From: Tritrichomonas musculus
Lineage: Eukaryota > Parabasalia > Tritrichomonadida > Tritrichomonadidae
Assembly: GCA_039105265.1 (NCBI GenBank)
Contig: JAPFFF010000030.1
Location: 558,001 to 622,000 of the forward strand
Direction: 5' to 3'
DNA length: 64,000 nt
Below are positions 30,022 through 39,531 of the stretch, in pieces. A model generated the notes under the pieces. The model did no database searches. It saw nothing but the letters and a program-made list of their open reading frames with translations, and was not told where the DNA came from. The translations under genes were made by a program, and so were the position numbers. Numbering within the stretch: the stretch's first letter is position 1; every line of letters begins with the position of its first letter.

Positions 30022-30640
30022 AATGCAACCCACCAGTACTGTGAAAGCATTCATCATCAAGTATAATGAGTATTTGATGAATCCCAGTCCTGAAAACCGT
30101 GTGGACCCCAAATATTAATATTTCCAAAAAGCTGATATTGATGAGTTCATTAAGGACTACGACCAGTATGAAATATCGAGATACCCCCATAAATTCTATG
30201 TAACAATTAATGATACTATATATGTTCGCAAGAAGGGTGAACCTGATGTTACATATAGTGTGTCCATGTACAACTTATACCAAAATCCCAATCGTAAATT
30301 ACATATTAACCATACAAAAACCTTATCTCCAGAACTCAAACAAAAGATTTCTGAAGCTCGATTGAAAGATACTGAGGATAAGCTACGTGAATCTATGGCT
30401 AAAGAGGGTTGTACACTGATATCCAAATATGAGAGTTATAAGAAACCTGTGCATTACATATTTGAAGGTCTGGATTATAGTGTGCAACCAACAAGATGGA
30501 ACTCCGGGATTAGACCTCGTAAGGTTAAGTGCATTAGATATACACAAGAGCACATTGCACAGTTATTTGCAAAGGAAGACTGCCAGCTGATATCCCAATA
30601 TAATAATCAAAAATCTTTATTAAAATATAAGTACAAGGAT
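30022..30640 (+). pseudogene. Degraded reading frame with homing-endonuclease-type repeats, interrupted by element C
   Basis: Codons from 30022, and an open stretch up to 30640, encode a basic protein. It has two copies of a short repeat: EGCTLISKYESYKKPVHYIF and EDCQLISQYNNQKSLLKYKY. This type of repeat occurs in DNA-binding parts of phage and giant-virus homing or restriction-like endonucleases. Element C is inserted in this frame, and related coding sequence appears to resume for about 27 bases after 53202. Whether this was a host gene or part of a still older element is unclear. It is broken. Confidence 0.5.
30635..30640. repeat. Target-site duplication, left copy (element C)
   Basis: AAGGAT directly before the left inverted repeat. 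It is repeated exactly at 53197-53202. Six bases is the standard Polinton length. Confidence 0.95.
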
Positions 30641-31022
30641 AGTAGTGATAGTGGACCAGCTGGAGGGGTGAAATAAAAGGGGTATCAAAAGGGGTAGGGT
30701 TAAAATACATATTTTTAAATTTACAAAAATAGAACTTTCAAAAATTTTTTATTTTTTTATCGGCAGTTTATAATGTCAAACCAAGAGGAACAATTAAGCA
30801 TCCTCATTAATAGAATAAACAAAAAGCTAAAAGGCTGGAGACCAGCATTAAAATACCTCTACGATAATGATGATATCATAGATGAAGTACTAAAAGAGAT
30901 AAATCACTTTATTAGGCAGCTAAAGAAATTCAACGGTCCTGCTGAATTAATTGCTGAACTTGAAGAACTCATTTATTAGACAATTCATTCAATTCGTTCT
31001 CAAGCTGATGAACTTTATTTTT
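30641..31022 (+). repeat. Terminal inverted repeat, left end of element C
   Basis: Matches the reverse complement of 52815-53196 with only a few substitutions, mostly near the end of the gene it contains and in the next 40 bases. It contains a complete 68-codon gene and the last codons of the following minus-strand gene. Confidence 0.95.
30773..30979 (+). CDS. 68-residue protein encoded in the inverted repeat, left copy
   Basis: A small helical protein (EEQLSILINRINKKLKGWRP, then YDNDDIIDEVLKEINHFI). The reading frame is kept open in both inverted repeats, with the few differences confined to the C-terminal third, which suggests selection or recent homogenisation. TTTTTTATTTTTTTATCGG lies upstream of the ATG. 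Its W-x-L/Y-DD-helix pattern resembles the 100-residue protein at 53525-53827. Function unknown; two copies per element means a doubled dose. Confidence 0.75.
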   Translation: MSNQEEQLSILINRINKKLKGWRPALKYLYDNDDIIDEVLKEINHFIRQLKKFNGPAELIAELEELIY

Positions 31023-31196
31023 GAGGCTGTTGATGTCTTCAATAAGAGACTCACGAACGGCGAGACCATCAGAGCCCAACATTCCTGATTTTATATTGTT
31101 GAGGTATTGTTTGTAATCATAACACTTTTCTTTCAAGCTTCGTTTGATACGTTTTAATTCGGGTATTTCTTTCTTGTATTCTGTTAGTTCACTCAT
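30969..31196 (-). CDS. Small coiled-coil protein, element C
   Basis: A 75-residue protein, highly charged and helical (EIPELKRIKRSLKEKCYDYK, NSLKNKVHQLENELNELSNK). The C-terminal half is a clear leucine heptad coiled coil. It converges with the TIR gene and overlaps it by 11 bases. Its last codons lie inside the inverted repeat. Function unknown; dimer-forming. Confidence 0.6.
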   Translation of the reverse strand: MSELTEYKKEIPELKRIKRSLKEKCYDYKQYLNNIKSGMLGSDGLAVRESLIEDINSLKNKVHQLENELNELSNK

Positions 31197-31210
31197 TTAA
31201 TAACAATTAA

Positions 31211-31444
31211 ATGTCTGTTATTAATCAAATGAGAACCGTTCATGATGATAAACATAAAAACTATTTTGATAGATTACAGTTAACGATGCAAAAGAATAGA
31301 ACAAAAATAAACTCAGCTCCTACAGTGAAATGTTATAATGAAAAAGGTGATGTATTTCATGAGCCACCACCAAAAACGACTAAATCATTAAATCATCATG
31401 ATTCACTTAATCATTCGGTGGTCGTCAGGAGCAACAACATTTAA
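31211..31444 (+). CDS. Small hypothetical protein, element C
   Basis: A 77-residue basic protein (DKHKNYFDRLQLTMQKNRTK), divergent from the coiled-coil gene, with only 14 bases between the two starts. The 3' end overlaps the next minus-strand gene. It has no recognised family. Confidence 0.5.
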   Translation: MSVINQMRTVHDDKHKNYFDRLQLTMQKNRTKINSAPTVKCYNEKGDVFHEPPPKTTKSLNHHDSLNHSVVVRSNNI

Positions 31445-31942
31445 TACATATTCATTAATGACTTTTGATTGCTGATCAACAACATTTGAAAGCTTATTTA
31501 TATGTTCTTCAAGTATTTTATTTTTATCGATAAGCTGTTTAATGATGATATCAACGTGAATCAACTTACTGTCAAACAAATCGCGAAGTTCATCGATTGC
31601 ATCGGTCTTGGAAGATATCGCATCAACTGTTTCTCTGAGCATATTGATATCAGCAGTGATATTGTCATTCTCGAGTGCTTTTGTGGTTGTATTACCGATC
31701 TTCTTCAAATAAATGTCTCCATCACATCGTTTTCCGTCTTTGCAGTTTCGTTTAGTGATTTTGTATTCATTGCCGTCATTAGTGATGATTTTATAAATCT
31801 TGTTCAAATAGTTTGTCGTTTGTGATTTCATTTGATCAATATTCTTATGACAGAACAAATCGAATTCTTCAAGTGATTTAAATACTTTAACTTCATTTCT
31901 GTTTTCATTTATTATTTTAACTTCATTGATGTTATCATTCAT
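31403..31942 (-). CDS. Hypothetical protein with C-terminal coiled coil, element C
   Basis: A 179-residue protein. The N-terminal 80 residues look like a small folded domain with KIYKIITNDGNEYKITKR and CKDGKRCDGDIYLKK. Residues 90-165 are a coiled coil (NMLRETVDAISSKTDAIDEL, IKQLIDKNKILEEHINKLS). It could be a trimeric spike or scaffold. No family was recognised. Confidence 0.55.
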   Translation of the reverse strand: MNDNINEVKIINENRNEVKVFKSLEEFDLFCHKNIDQMKSQTTNYLNKIYKIITNDGNEYKITKRNCKDGKRCDGDIYLKKIGNTTTKALENDNITADINMLRETVDAISSKTDAIDELRDLFDSKLIHVDIIIKQLIDKNKILEEHINKLSNVVDQQSKVINEYVLNVVAPDDHRMIK

Positions 31943-31974
31943 TTGAGTTTATGATAAAACGTTTATAGATATCA

Positions 31975-32226
31975 TTAAACTTTATCTAATAATGACTTAC
32001 CAACCGTTCCAACTCGACCTGCCATACTTAAACCTGTATCAATAGTGTCAATCACTTGACCGACACCAGGAATGAATTTCGTTATCGGTTTAACTTTATC
32101 GATAATCTGTTTTCCGACATCAACGACTTTAGGGATGTTATCAACAATCTTTGTTGCTGTGTCTCTGACTTTGTTGGCTAGTTTTCTAAAACCGTTCTTT
32201 ATCTTATTGAATATACCTATACCCAT
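31975..32226 (-). CDS. Small amphipathic membrane-active-type protein, element C
   Basis: An 83-residue basic protein starting MGIGIFNKIKNGFRKLANKV. The spacing of hydrophobic and Lys/Arg residues makes an amphipathic helix. A Gly-rich hydrophobic tail (TKFIPGVGQVIDTI, GLSMAGRVGTVGKSLLDKV) follows. It lies next to the major capsid gene and divergent from it. Adenovirus protein VI and similar small capsid-linked peptides of DNA viruses break membranes with such helices. The analogy is inference from composition and position. Confidence 0.55.
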   Translation of the reverse strand: MGIGIFNKIKNGFRKLANKVRDTATKIVDNIPKVVDVGKQIIDKVKPITKFIPGVGQVIDTIDTGLSMAGRVGTVGKSLLDKV

Positions 32227-32279
32227 TTTAAAGAGTAAATAAAAGAGATAATATATTGATTCTTTTTATTAAATCATAA

Positions 32280-34145
32280 ATGTTATATCGTAATGAGAGA
32301 TCACATAACCATCAAATCGAAACAGGAAATGTATTGCATGCATTTGAAGAGATGCGTCATATGATTAACGTTAATGACGGAACACGTTCATTTTCATTCA
32401 GAACTGTTGACTGTCATGATCAACCCGCACCGTTTACAGCGGGTCAATACTCACAAATCAGTTTAACTCATCCTGATCATTTCATAAGTGATGTTGACAA
32501 AGGCTTTCTGACATTCCATGTCAAACTAGATTTACAGTTGAATACCGATCTTGATAAATTGCGAACCATTGAAGACCCTCAACACTTCTACAAACTGTTT
32601 GTCGGTTTCAAATCATCAAATCAGTTGTTCGATCGTTTAGAGATTCTACATAATAATGTCAATGTCGGATATCAACAGAATGAATGTGTTCGTGAAGGTT
32701 TCTTGTATTCTGCACTTAAACCAGAAACAGAAAAGAAAAGACGTAGATTCGTTCATTCATTATGGGAGAATGTAAGTCAATATTCACAAACAATGGCAGG
32801 AACGTATGTAAATCTGATGAATTTCAAAGAGAACGGTAGGGCACAAGTTGAATTTGATTTAAACCTTCCGTTTGATGACTTACTAGCTTTACAGGCATTT
32901 GATTTATTCCCAAATGGTATCATCGGTGATTTATCAATTCGTTTTCAAGTTAGTCCAGCTGGTCTTGTTTGGGCTGTTATTGATCCGTTTGTGGTTGCTG
33001 AAACAAAAGCATTTCTCGAAGATGATGAATCTGTTTCTGCTGAATCATTAGATAGACTTCGTGATTTAAAGGTTCGCGGTAAACTTAAACGTCAATTCAC
33101 ACAAATCGGAAATGAAGCAACCATTCCTTCCGTGTTTGATCAAACACTTACAATCAAATATCAAAGAATACATGCCGGTAATCCTGTTGAGGAAGATGAA
33201 ACACCAAAAGAAGTTGTATTTCATTACACACCTGATGATTATGAGAAGTTTCATGTGAGAGAGTCTGATGTTAATAAAGGCTCGTTTGCAGAAATGATTG
33301 CATCAGCTAATCCCGATGCTCCATTGGCACCTGGCGATGTTGTTAAAATCTTAGAAACAAAACATAAAGACATTGAATATTCAAACGGTGTTGCAACATT
33401 GACCTGCAATCAAATGACAATCACTCTTTGCAAATCAAACATGCAGGGCTACGGTGTTTGTGAAGCAACACGTCAAGGTATTGAAAACATTTTACGAGAA
33501 GGTTTAATAATTCCGTCACAGAAGGTTGATTATCACGCATTTCCAATTGCTGCCGCTGCAAACGGTATCAAATCAACATTGAACATACCTTTGATTAACG
33601 TTACAACAATGTCGGTTCTGTTTCCAAGGCATCATAATGATCTGACTGTATTTGAAAACCCTGTTTATCAAAACTGTTATTTGAACATCGGCGGTAAGAA
33701 CTTCCCTGACGAGAACGTAGATACCATCGGTGCAAGATTCTTTGAGAATCAATTGACTGCAGGTGATTTAGACGCAATTACACTTCAATGTACAAAGGAA
33801 TTTGAAGATTCATTTACTATGCCGAAGAACGACGCACGAGGTAATCGATACAAAAACACTTTGTCTGATGCAACATCATTTGTATTCAATATTCAAACTG
33901 AAAGATCATCTGCAGGTTATTGTTATGATGGTTTAGACGGAGGTTTTGGTAATGTTCAAATTCAAATCAACGGTCAACCAATTCACACAGGTGTGAACGA
34001 TACATATTATAATGTCAATGAAGAAGGTACAGTTCATCCACCCCCTGTCAGTTATGTTTGTGCCGTGATACATACTTTAGGCTGTCTCTCGAAGGTTTAG
34101 AATACATTGATGATGAAACGCCAAAAGGTTCGCAAGCTAATGAAT
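32280..34145 (+). CDS. MCP: Major capsid protein region (double jelly-roll type), element C
   Basis: A protein of about 610 residues. Typical sequence: FRTVDCHDQPAPFTAGQYSQ, FDRLEILHNNVNVGYQ, RRRFVHSLWENVSQYSQTMA, FDDLLALQAFDLFPNGIIGD, LNIGGKNFPDENVDTIGARF. Capsid parts with the same wording occur in A and B next to the integrase. Polinton major capsid proteins are double jelly rolls related to adenovirus hexon. It is the first gene of a plus-strand run MCP, integrase, small conserved gene, Pro/Gln-rich gene. Identification rests on length, position and the conserved family. The gene is broken. Confidence 0.8.
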
Positions 34146-34152
34146 AAATAAA

Positions 34153-34203
34153 CTGATTTCGATTGAAGGTTAAAAATATCTCTTTTTATATCCCTTTTCA
34201 TTT
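34153..34203. promoter_or_regulatory. Intergenic cassette copy 1 (GAAGGTTAAAA ... ATATCCCTTTT)
   Basis: GATTGAAGGTTAAAAATATC with TATATCCCTTTT downstream lies between the capsid and integrase genes. Near-copies occur at 43151-43200, 44298-44335 (inverted) and 50271-50295 (inverted). Each is at a gene boundary of element C, so it is likely a promoter, processing or 3'-end signal. Confidence 0.6.
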
Positions 34204-34294
34204 TTGTGATTCTTTGACTGTTTCCGTTCATGGGCGGCATTTGAAGGAGCAAAACAAAAAGGCTTCATTTTAGTCTTTTATTTTTGCGATCAAA

Positions 34295-35405
34295 ATGAAT
34301 GAATACATCGAAGACATAGCGAGTGCACGCAGCTACAAAGAATCAATTAATTATCCTTTCAAATCTAAATACAAGTACATCAAAGACACAAACATTAAAA
34401 CTGAGCCCTATATTAAGGATTTCCGATTGAAAACAGTAAAGAAACTATCAAAACCTGACTTCTCATTTGAGCCTCATTGTTGGGAAATGGATATAATGTT
34501 TGCATTAAACAAAGCTTATCTCGTCCTAATCAATGTAAACACGAAATACTTAATTGTTGAACCGATTGCGGACAGAACTGAGTTAACTATAATCAAAGTA
34601 ATTGATAAACTAGTTAATAAAAGGAATATCAGAATCGAAACAATTAAATGTGATGGTGAACCAGCTTTTATATCAAATGCATTCAAAAGTTATTGCAACG
34701 GAGACGAAAGATACCAATCAGACAGACCGTCAATTAAATTCAAAGCCCCAAACAAAATAAAGTTAATCATTGATGATTCACATTTCACGAATGCACATAA
34801 ATGTGTTGATGCAGTAATCAGAACATTACGAAATGCTTTCGGTCAATCACAACAACGAATGACAAACAATGTATTGATACAACAAATGGTTGAATGGTAC
34901 AATAACACGCCTCATTCATCTCTTCGTTTATTGAATCCTTTATACACATCATTTGATGAAGAAACTGATGAATACCTTGACAAACGACAATCAAAATACA
35001 TTTATCTAACACCTCAACAGATGCAAGACGATCGCGACTTTGAATGGCAGTACATAAGAGCAAAATCAATGCAATTGAAAGAGATTCAACAAAAACAAAG
35101 ATTTAAAGGTCTTCTGTCATATAAACCCAAAAAATATAATACTCATTCACACCGATTACGGAAAAACAGAAAAGAAACATGAAAAGCGAAGAAGAGTGTT
35201 CAATGAACTTGCTGAATTCATTTGCTATGAGTCTGGAAACGTTAAATGTAAACTATTAAATCCTTTGCGTCAAAATAACAAAACACTGAAGAACAAAACA
35301 ATAATAACAGTTCCAATCATGTACACAAAATATGTTTGTTCGTCAATAGATGCTTTGAATGATGATTATAAAATATTCTTTTTGCCTTATAAAAACGCAA
35401 AATGA
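34295..35405 (+). pseudogene. INT: Retrovirus-like (rve) integrase region, element C (broken)
   Basis: Homologue of the A and B integrases with about half the residues shared. The core shows CWEMDIMFALNKAYLVLINV (first acid), ETIKCDGEPAF (second acid), KCVDAVIRTLRNAFG and WYNNTPHSSLR. The C-terminal part has KRRRVFNELAEFICYESGNV as in A and B. TTTTATTTTTG lies 9 bases upstream of the ATG. The gene is broken. Confidence 0.85.
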
Positions 35406-35752
35406 AAGCTAAACAAGCAATCACAAAACGATACTATCACACACAAACAAAAGATTTTAATCTTCCTGATGATTTCGTTTATAGTCGCAACAAGAAGTAC
35501 ATTGTTGTTCAGTATTGCGGGGCTGTTGTCAATCAACATATTGTCGGTGATTTGATGGTTCATTCAGATATAGTTGAATTCATGCCTTTCTGTGACCATT
35601 TCATAATGCTTGCTAACAGAAGACAAACCAAATACAGAAAATATGAGTGTCTGAACAACACAAAAAAAGAATATCATTTATGGTTCACAGATATGAAAGG
35701 AAACGTTATTGAACCTGAATCATTTATATTCAGTTGTTTATTAATTTATTGA
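35402..35752 (+). CDS. Small conserved Polinton protein (KRYFHT family), element C
   Basis: A 116-residue homologue of 16043-16420 and 23831-24166. It has QAITKRYYHTQTKDFNLP, SRNKKYIVVQYCGAVV, FIMLANRRQTKYRKYE and LWFTDMKGN. It overlaps the integrase frame end by four bases. Conservation over three elements in the same place marks it as a core gene of these Mavericks. Function unknown. Confidence 0.75.
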   Translation: MKAKQAITKRYYHTQTKDFNLPDDFVYSRNKKYIVVQYCGAVVNQHIVGDLMVHSDIVEFMPFCDHFIMLANRRQTKYRKYECLNNTKKEYHLWFTDMKGNVIEPESFIFSCLLIY

Positions 35753-35765
35753 AGTATCAAAGAAT

Positions 35766-36893
35766 ATGTTTAATAATCTCGGTAATTTGTTTAAAACAAA
35801 TGAACAAATCGAGAGAGAAGAACGCATAAAAGCAAGACGTAAACAACGACAGAGAGCCCGTGAACGGGCACGTGAGATAAATCAACAAGCATATGAAGTA
35901 CAACAGATTGGGAATGCAAATGCACAATTATATCAAACACAAGCTAATGTATTGAGGACTCAATTACATCCAAGAACTAATTTACTGGATTACCAAAGAC
36001 AAACAAATAACTTAGTATTAAATGAACAACAGGAACATAATGATTTTCGTTTGAAAAGAAAGCTGCAAGATTATCAATACATTAATCGAAATCAACATAT
36101 TGATGATGTTCAAGAGGAATACCAGAAGACGAAACACGTTTATTTCGGAAATCAGCCACCACCACCACAAATGAATCAATTTAATCAACAATCACAAACA
36201 ATACCTGTTATCAATTCACCTCCACAAACACCACCACAAACAAATAAACCGATGCAATTTGCTGATGCAACTACATCACCGTATATGAAGGATTTCGGGA
36301 CATCTCCTTTCAAATCACCCCCACAAACAAATAAGTTTGCAAACACTGCAACATCTCCTTTTCCACAAGTCCAACAATCACCAATCCAGCAATACATTCA
36401 ACCACAACCTGTTGAAGAAACTATTATCAAATTCGTTCCTCCTCATCAGAAATCTATTGAGCCACCTGTTCAACAACCTGTTGAACAACCTGTTATCAAA
36501 TTTGTTAATCCAAACAAAAAGCAATATAACTTTAAAATACTTTATGATTATAAACCAGCTTTAGAAGAACTATATCCAAATCCAGATAAAATACCTGTAT
36601 TCAATCCTAATGCTGCAATCAGAAACAAAGAAATAGATTTATCAAACTCTAGAATATCAATCGAAAGTGATTCTGATGACAAACAGAAAACAAATCCGAT
36701 TAATGTAAGAGTAGATGGTGTTCCTGTTGAAATCTTTCATAAACAAACTGGTTATTCATCATCATCATATTCATTTCCTAATGGTTCACCAAAAAAGAAA
36801 AAACGAAGTAGCCCAAAACATAGACGTACTCGACAAACAAATTCACAACCATTTCCAATACATCATGATTCTTTAAATGCTGTGAACAAATGA
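35766..36893 (+). CDS. Pro/Gln-rich hypothetical protein with basic coiled-coil N-terminus, element C
   Basis: A 375-residue protein. Residues 15-60 are an Arg-rich helix (KARRKQRQRARERAREINQQ). The middle is Pro/Gln-rich (PPPPQMNQFNQQ, PVQQPVEQPVIKFVNPNK). The end is basic (PKKKKRSSPKHRRTRQ). It takes the place of the 395-residue Pro/Gln-rich gene of A and B, but I see no common motif except the Pro-rich tail. It could be a core or DNA-condensing protein, like basic core proteins of adenoviruses; inference only. Confidence 0.55.
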   Translation: MFNNLGNLFKTNEQIEREERIKARRKQRQRARERAREINQQAYEVQQIGNANAQLYQTQANVLRTQLHPRTNLLDYQRQTNNLVLNEQQEHNDFRLKRKLQDYQYINRNQHIDDVQEEYQKTKHVYFGNQPPPPQMNQFNQQSQTIPVINSPPQTPPQTNKPMQFADATTSPYMKDFGTSPFKSPPQTNKFANTATSPFPQVQQSPIQQYIQPQPVEETIIKFVPPHQKSIEPPVQQPVEQPVIKFVNPNKKQYNFKILYDYKPALEELYPNPDKIPVFNPNAAIRNKEIDLSNSRISIESDSDDKQKTNPINVRVDGVPVEIFHKQTGYSSSSYSFPNGSPKKKKRSSPKHRRTRQTNSQPFPIHHDSLNAVNK

Positions 36894-37005
36894 CACAACA
36901 ACGAGGAGAAGGAGAAGAAGAAGAAGACCGTCATAAAAATAAAATCATCATTTTACAAAAGAGGTTCAAGGTAGCTTCATCAAATAATCATTAATTTATT
37001 TTTGT

Positions 37006-39510
37006 TTATTCAGGTACTTTGATATCATATCCTTCTGCTGCTGATAGTCTCTCAATCTTTTGTTTAGACATTTGAATCTTATATTCAATATATCCGCAAC
37101 CCTTACCGTAAACTGTATCAATCCAGATGGCAATATTATTATTTGAAACCTCCTTTAACGTTTGAATATCTGATGGGCTAGCAATCTTGATATAAGCTAT
37201 TGTTTCATTAACATCAGTACCTGCGGGTGCAACTTTCTGAATTAAGTAATTAATGTTTTCGATAATGGTCTTAAACTCAGGATTCCAGTTGCCAATATCT
37301 CTAGACCATTTACCGGTTTCGAAGACGATTGTCTTTCTAGATTTGTTTATGAACTCTTGTATGAGAGCAATACATTTCTTGTTATATTCAGATTTTTGTG
37401 TTTTCCTGTAATTCATCCATTCAACGTAATTCATCGGCTTCAAATTATGTTCTGTTTCAATTGCTTTCTTAACGAGATTATCAAAGTGATATACAAATAA
37501 TGCATTTGATATAGTAAGATAATTAACAACTTTTGATAATGGTTGTATTTCACTGAATATCTCCCAATAAACCTTCCATATCTTAGAAAAGAGACTACTC
37601 CAAAATGAATTTGGTGATGCTCTGGTGCTGACTCTTGGTTTTCCTAATCTCAAATCAGAATAGTATTGAATGTACGGAGCGAGTCGTGTTTTGCTCGAGT
37701 CTTGAAGAATATATTTACCTGTATCCCAATCAATTTTCTCTTTGCTTTTCTCAAACATTTCATCAAGCCAGACATTAAATGGTAATCGCTTTCGTTCTTC
37801 TGCTGTAGTAACCATTGTTTTCCAAACCTTCTTGTAAGGAGAAGCAAATACAAGCTTGTATCCGTTAATGATTTGTGGAACACCTCGTTTATCAACTAAT
37901 ATAATATCATCAACTTTATCACCGTTCAGGTCTGTTATTTCAATATCTCCTGATGGGTCTTTAGCGTTGGTTGGAAGTAATCTGTATTTTGGTTTTCCGT
38001 CTGGGTCAAGATGTGTGTGACAATAAACTTTTGCCTGGTCTCGTGTAGCGGCAGCAGGAATGTATTTAACTCTGTAATTTCCGTTAATGATTATATCAAG
38101 GAAGTTTTGTTTGTATAATGAGCTATTTTGGGTGTGTGATTGAATATTTAAGTTCCCGAATTTACCGATATTGCTAAGAACTGTTGGCGCATCTCTGTTT
38201 TCACGTTTACCTGTTGTTTTGATTTCTTGTTTGTATTGTTGCAATAATCGTTGAATATCTTCTTCAGATGTTGGTGACTCAAATTCTGATCCTTTCTTAA
38301 AACGTGATTCATCGAAAGTATTAAGCTGATTGAACTTAACTTTTTTGGCAGGTCTCTTTACACGTTCATTGTACTGTTGAAACGTTTCATTAAGTTCTGT
38401 TTCATCATCCTCGTTAGCAATAAATGTTGTATCATCATCCATTTTATTACTCGAAAAATTATTATTATTATTGTCTGTTATTGGTTTGATTGATGGTGGT
38501 TTGATTGGTTGTATAATATCAGAGCCTTTGATAGGTTTTCTATTAATGATTGTGTCAAACACTCTGAAGAATGATGATAAGCCTGTAATTGATTTTCGTT
38601 CATTGGTTATATCAATGTTTCTCTTCATCTTGTCTCTGATAATTTCTAGTGTTTGATGTAATGCATCTACGTTTTCTTTCGCTTGTTCATCAAGTTTGTT
38701 TTGTGGTTTCTTTGCTACTTCATAACATCTTGGTAGTACTTTGATCCATGGTTGGTTATAGCCTAATTGTTCAAGCAATTCTATATCATCATCTACCAGA
38801 TCATAAGGAGACAGCAACAAGGATGATAGGTTATCTTCTTCTTCTTCTGATTCCGGGAAGTTAAATGATATTGATGGCAGGGAATCTTCTTGTTCTAAAA
38901 AACTTGTATCCAGTAATTCATCAGAGTCGGTGGGTGTTATGCGTTTTCTTCTCGGAGTTCTTCGTTTACTGCTGTCAGGTGTTGGTTCATGTATGCCTGA
39001 CCTCTTTCTTCTTCCTTTGGTGGCTTGTGGTGTTTGACTCTTTCGTGGCGGTTTGATGGGTGATGAATGAAAACCGTCAGAGCTATAATTTAAATCATCA
39101 TTAACAACAATATTAAAGTAATTAATAATTGTATCAAGGCTTTTTTTATCTGTTGTGTACTCTTTTAAACTAAGGAAACGATTACCTTTACTTTTAATAC
39201 CTGCACTGATTTTGTTCATCAATGAAACAAATCGGCGAAACTTGACTTTCATTTCACGAATCTTTCCGACACTTCTTCCTGTATATTCATTGTTTTGTAT
39301 TTGATATAGCAAATTAATTAATTCATCGGGGTGTTCTAGTTTGTATGTACTGAGAAACGTGCACTTAAAATAATCTATCGGGTCCTCTAGTTCTTCTTCA
39401 TCATCATCAGGTTTAGATACCTCGCTGTCAAATATAGTTTCATCATCAATATTACTACTTAAATCTAATTCAAAGCTATCAGATGAATTATTTTTATCTT
39501 GTTTTGACAT
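37006..39510 (-). CDS. Conserved unknown Polinton protein, element C
   Basis: An 834-residue homologue of 12231-14711. The acidic, Pro-rich first half has a basic patch (KRRTPRRKRITPTDSDEL, around residue 185) that could bind nucleic acid. The conserved core lies in the second half: FLDIIINGNYRVKYIP, AATRDQAKVYCHTHLDPDG, DLNGDKVDDIILVDKRGVPQ, INGYKLVFASPYKKVW, SPNSFWSSLFSKIWKVYWE. It ends convergent with the Pro/Gln-rich gene and diverges from the fibre gene. Function unknown. Confidence 0.75.
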   Translation of the reverse strand: MSKQDKNNSSDSFELDLSSNIDDETIFDSEVSKPDDDEEELEDPIDYFKCTFLSTYKLEHPDELINLLYQIQNNEYTGRSVGKIREMKVKFRRFVSLMNKISAGIKSKGNRFLSLKEYTTDKKSLDTIINYFNIVVNDDLNYSSDGFHSSPIKPPRKSQTPQATKGRRKRSGIHEPTPDSSKRRTPRRKRITPTDSDELLDTSFLEQEDSLPSISFNFPESEEEEDNLSSLLLSPYDLVDDDIELLEQLGYNQPWIKVLPRCYEVAKKPQNKLDEQAKENVDALHQTLEIIRDKMKRNIDITNERKSITGLSSFFRVFDTIINRKPIKGSDIIQPIKPPSIKPITDNNNNNFSSNKMDDDTTFIANEDDETELNETFQQYNERVKRPAKKVKFNQLNTFDESRFKKGSEFESPTSEEDIQRLLQQYKQEIKTTGKRENRDAPTVLSNIGKFGNLNIQSHTQNSSLYKQNFLDIIINGNYRVKYIPAAATRDQAKVYCHTHLDPDGKPKYRLLPTNAKDPSGDIEITDLNGDKVDDIILVDKRGVPQIINGYKLVFASPYKKVWKTMVTTAEERKRLPFNVWLDEMFEKSKEKIDWDTGKYILQDSSKTRLAPYIQYYSDLRLGKPRVSTRASPNSFWSSLFSKIWKVYWEIFSEIQPLSKVVNYLTISNALFVYHFDNLVKKAIETEHNLKPMNYVEWMNYRKTQKSEYNKKCIALIQEFINKSRKTIVFETGKWSRDIGNWNPEFKTIIENINYLIQKVAPAGTDVNETIAYIKIASPSDIQTLKEVSNNNIAIWIDTVYGKGCGYIEYKIQMSKQKIERLSAAEGYDIKVPE

Positions 39511-39531
39511 TGTTTAGTTTCTAATAAATTG

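Noticed and set aside
36185-36397. Minus-strand Cys/Gly-rich frame
   Set aside because: Antisense shadow of the Pro/Gln-rich gene at 35766-36893.
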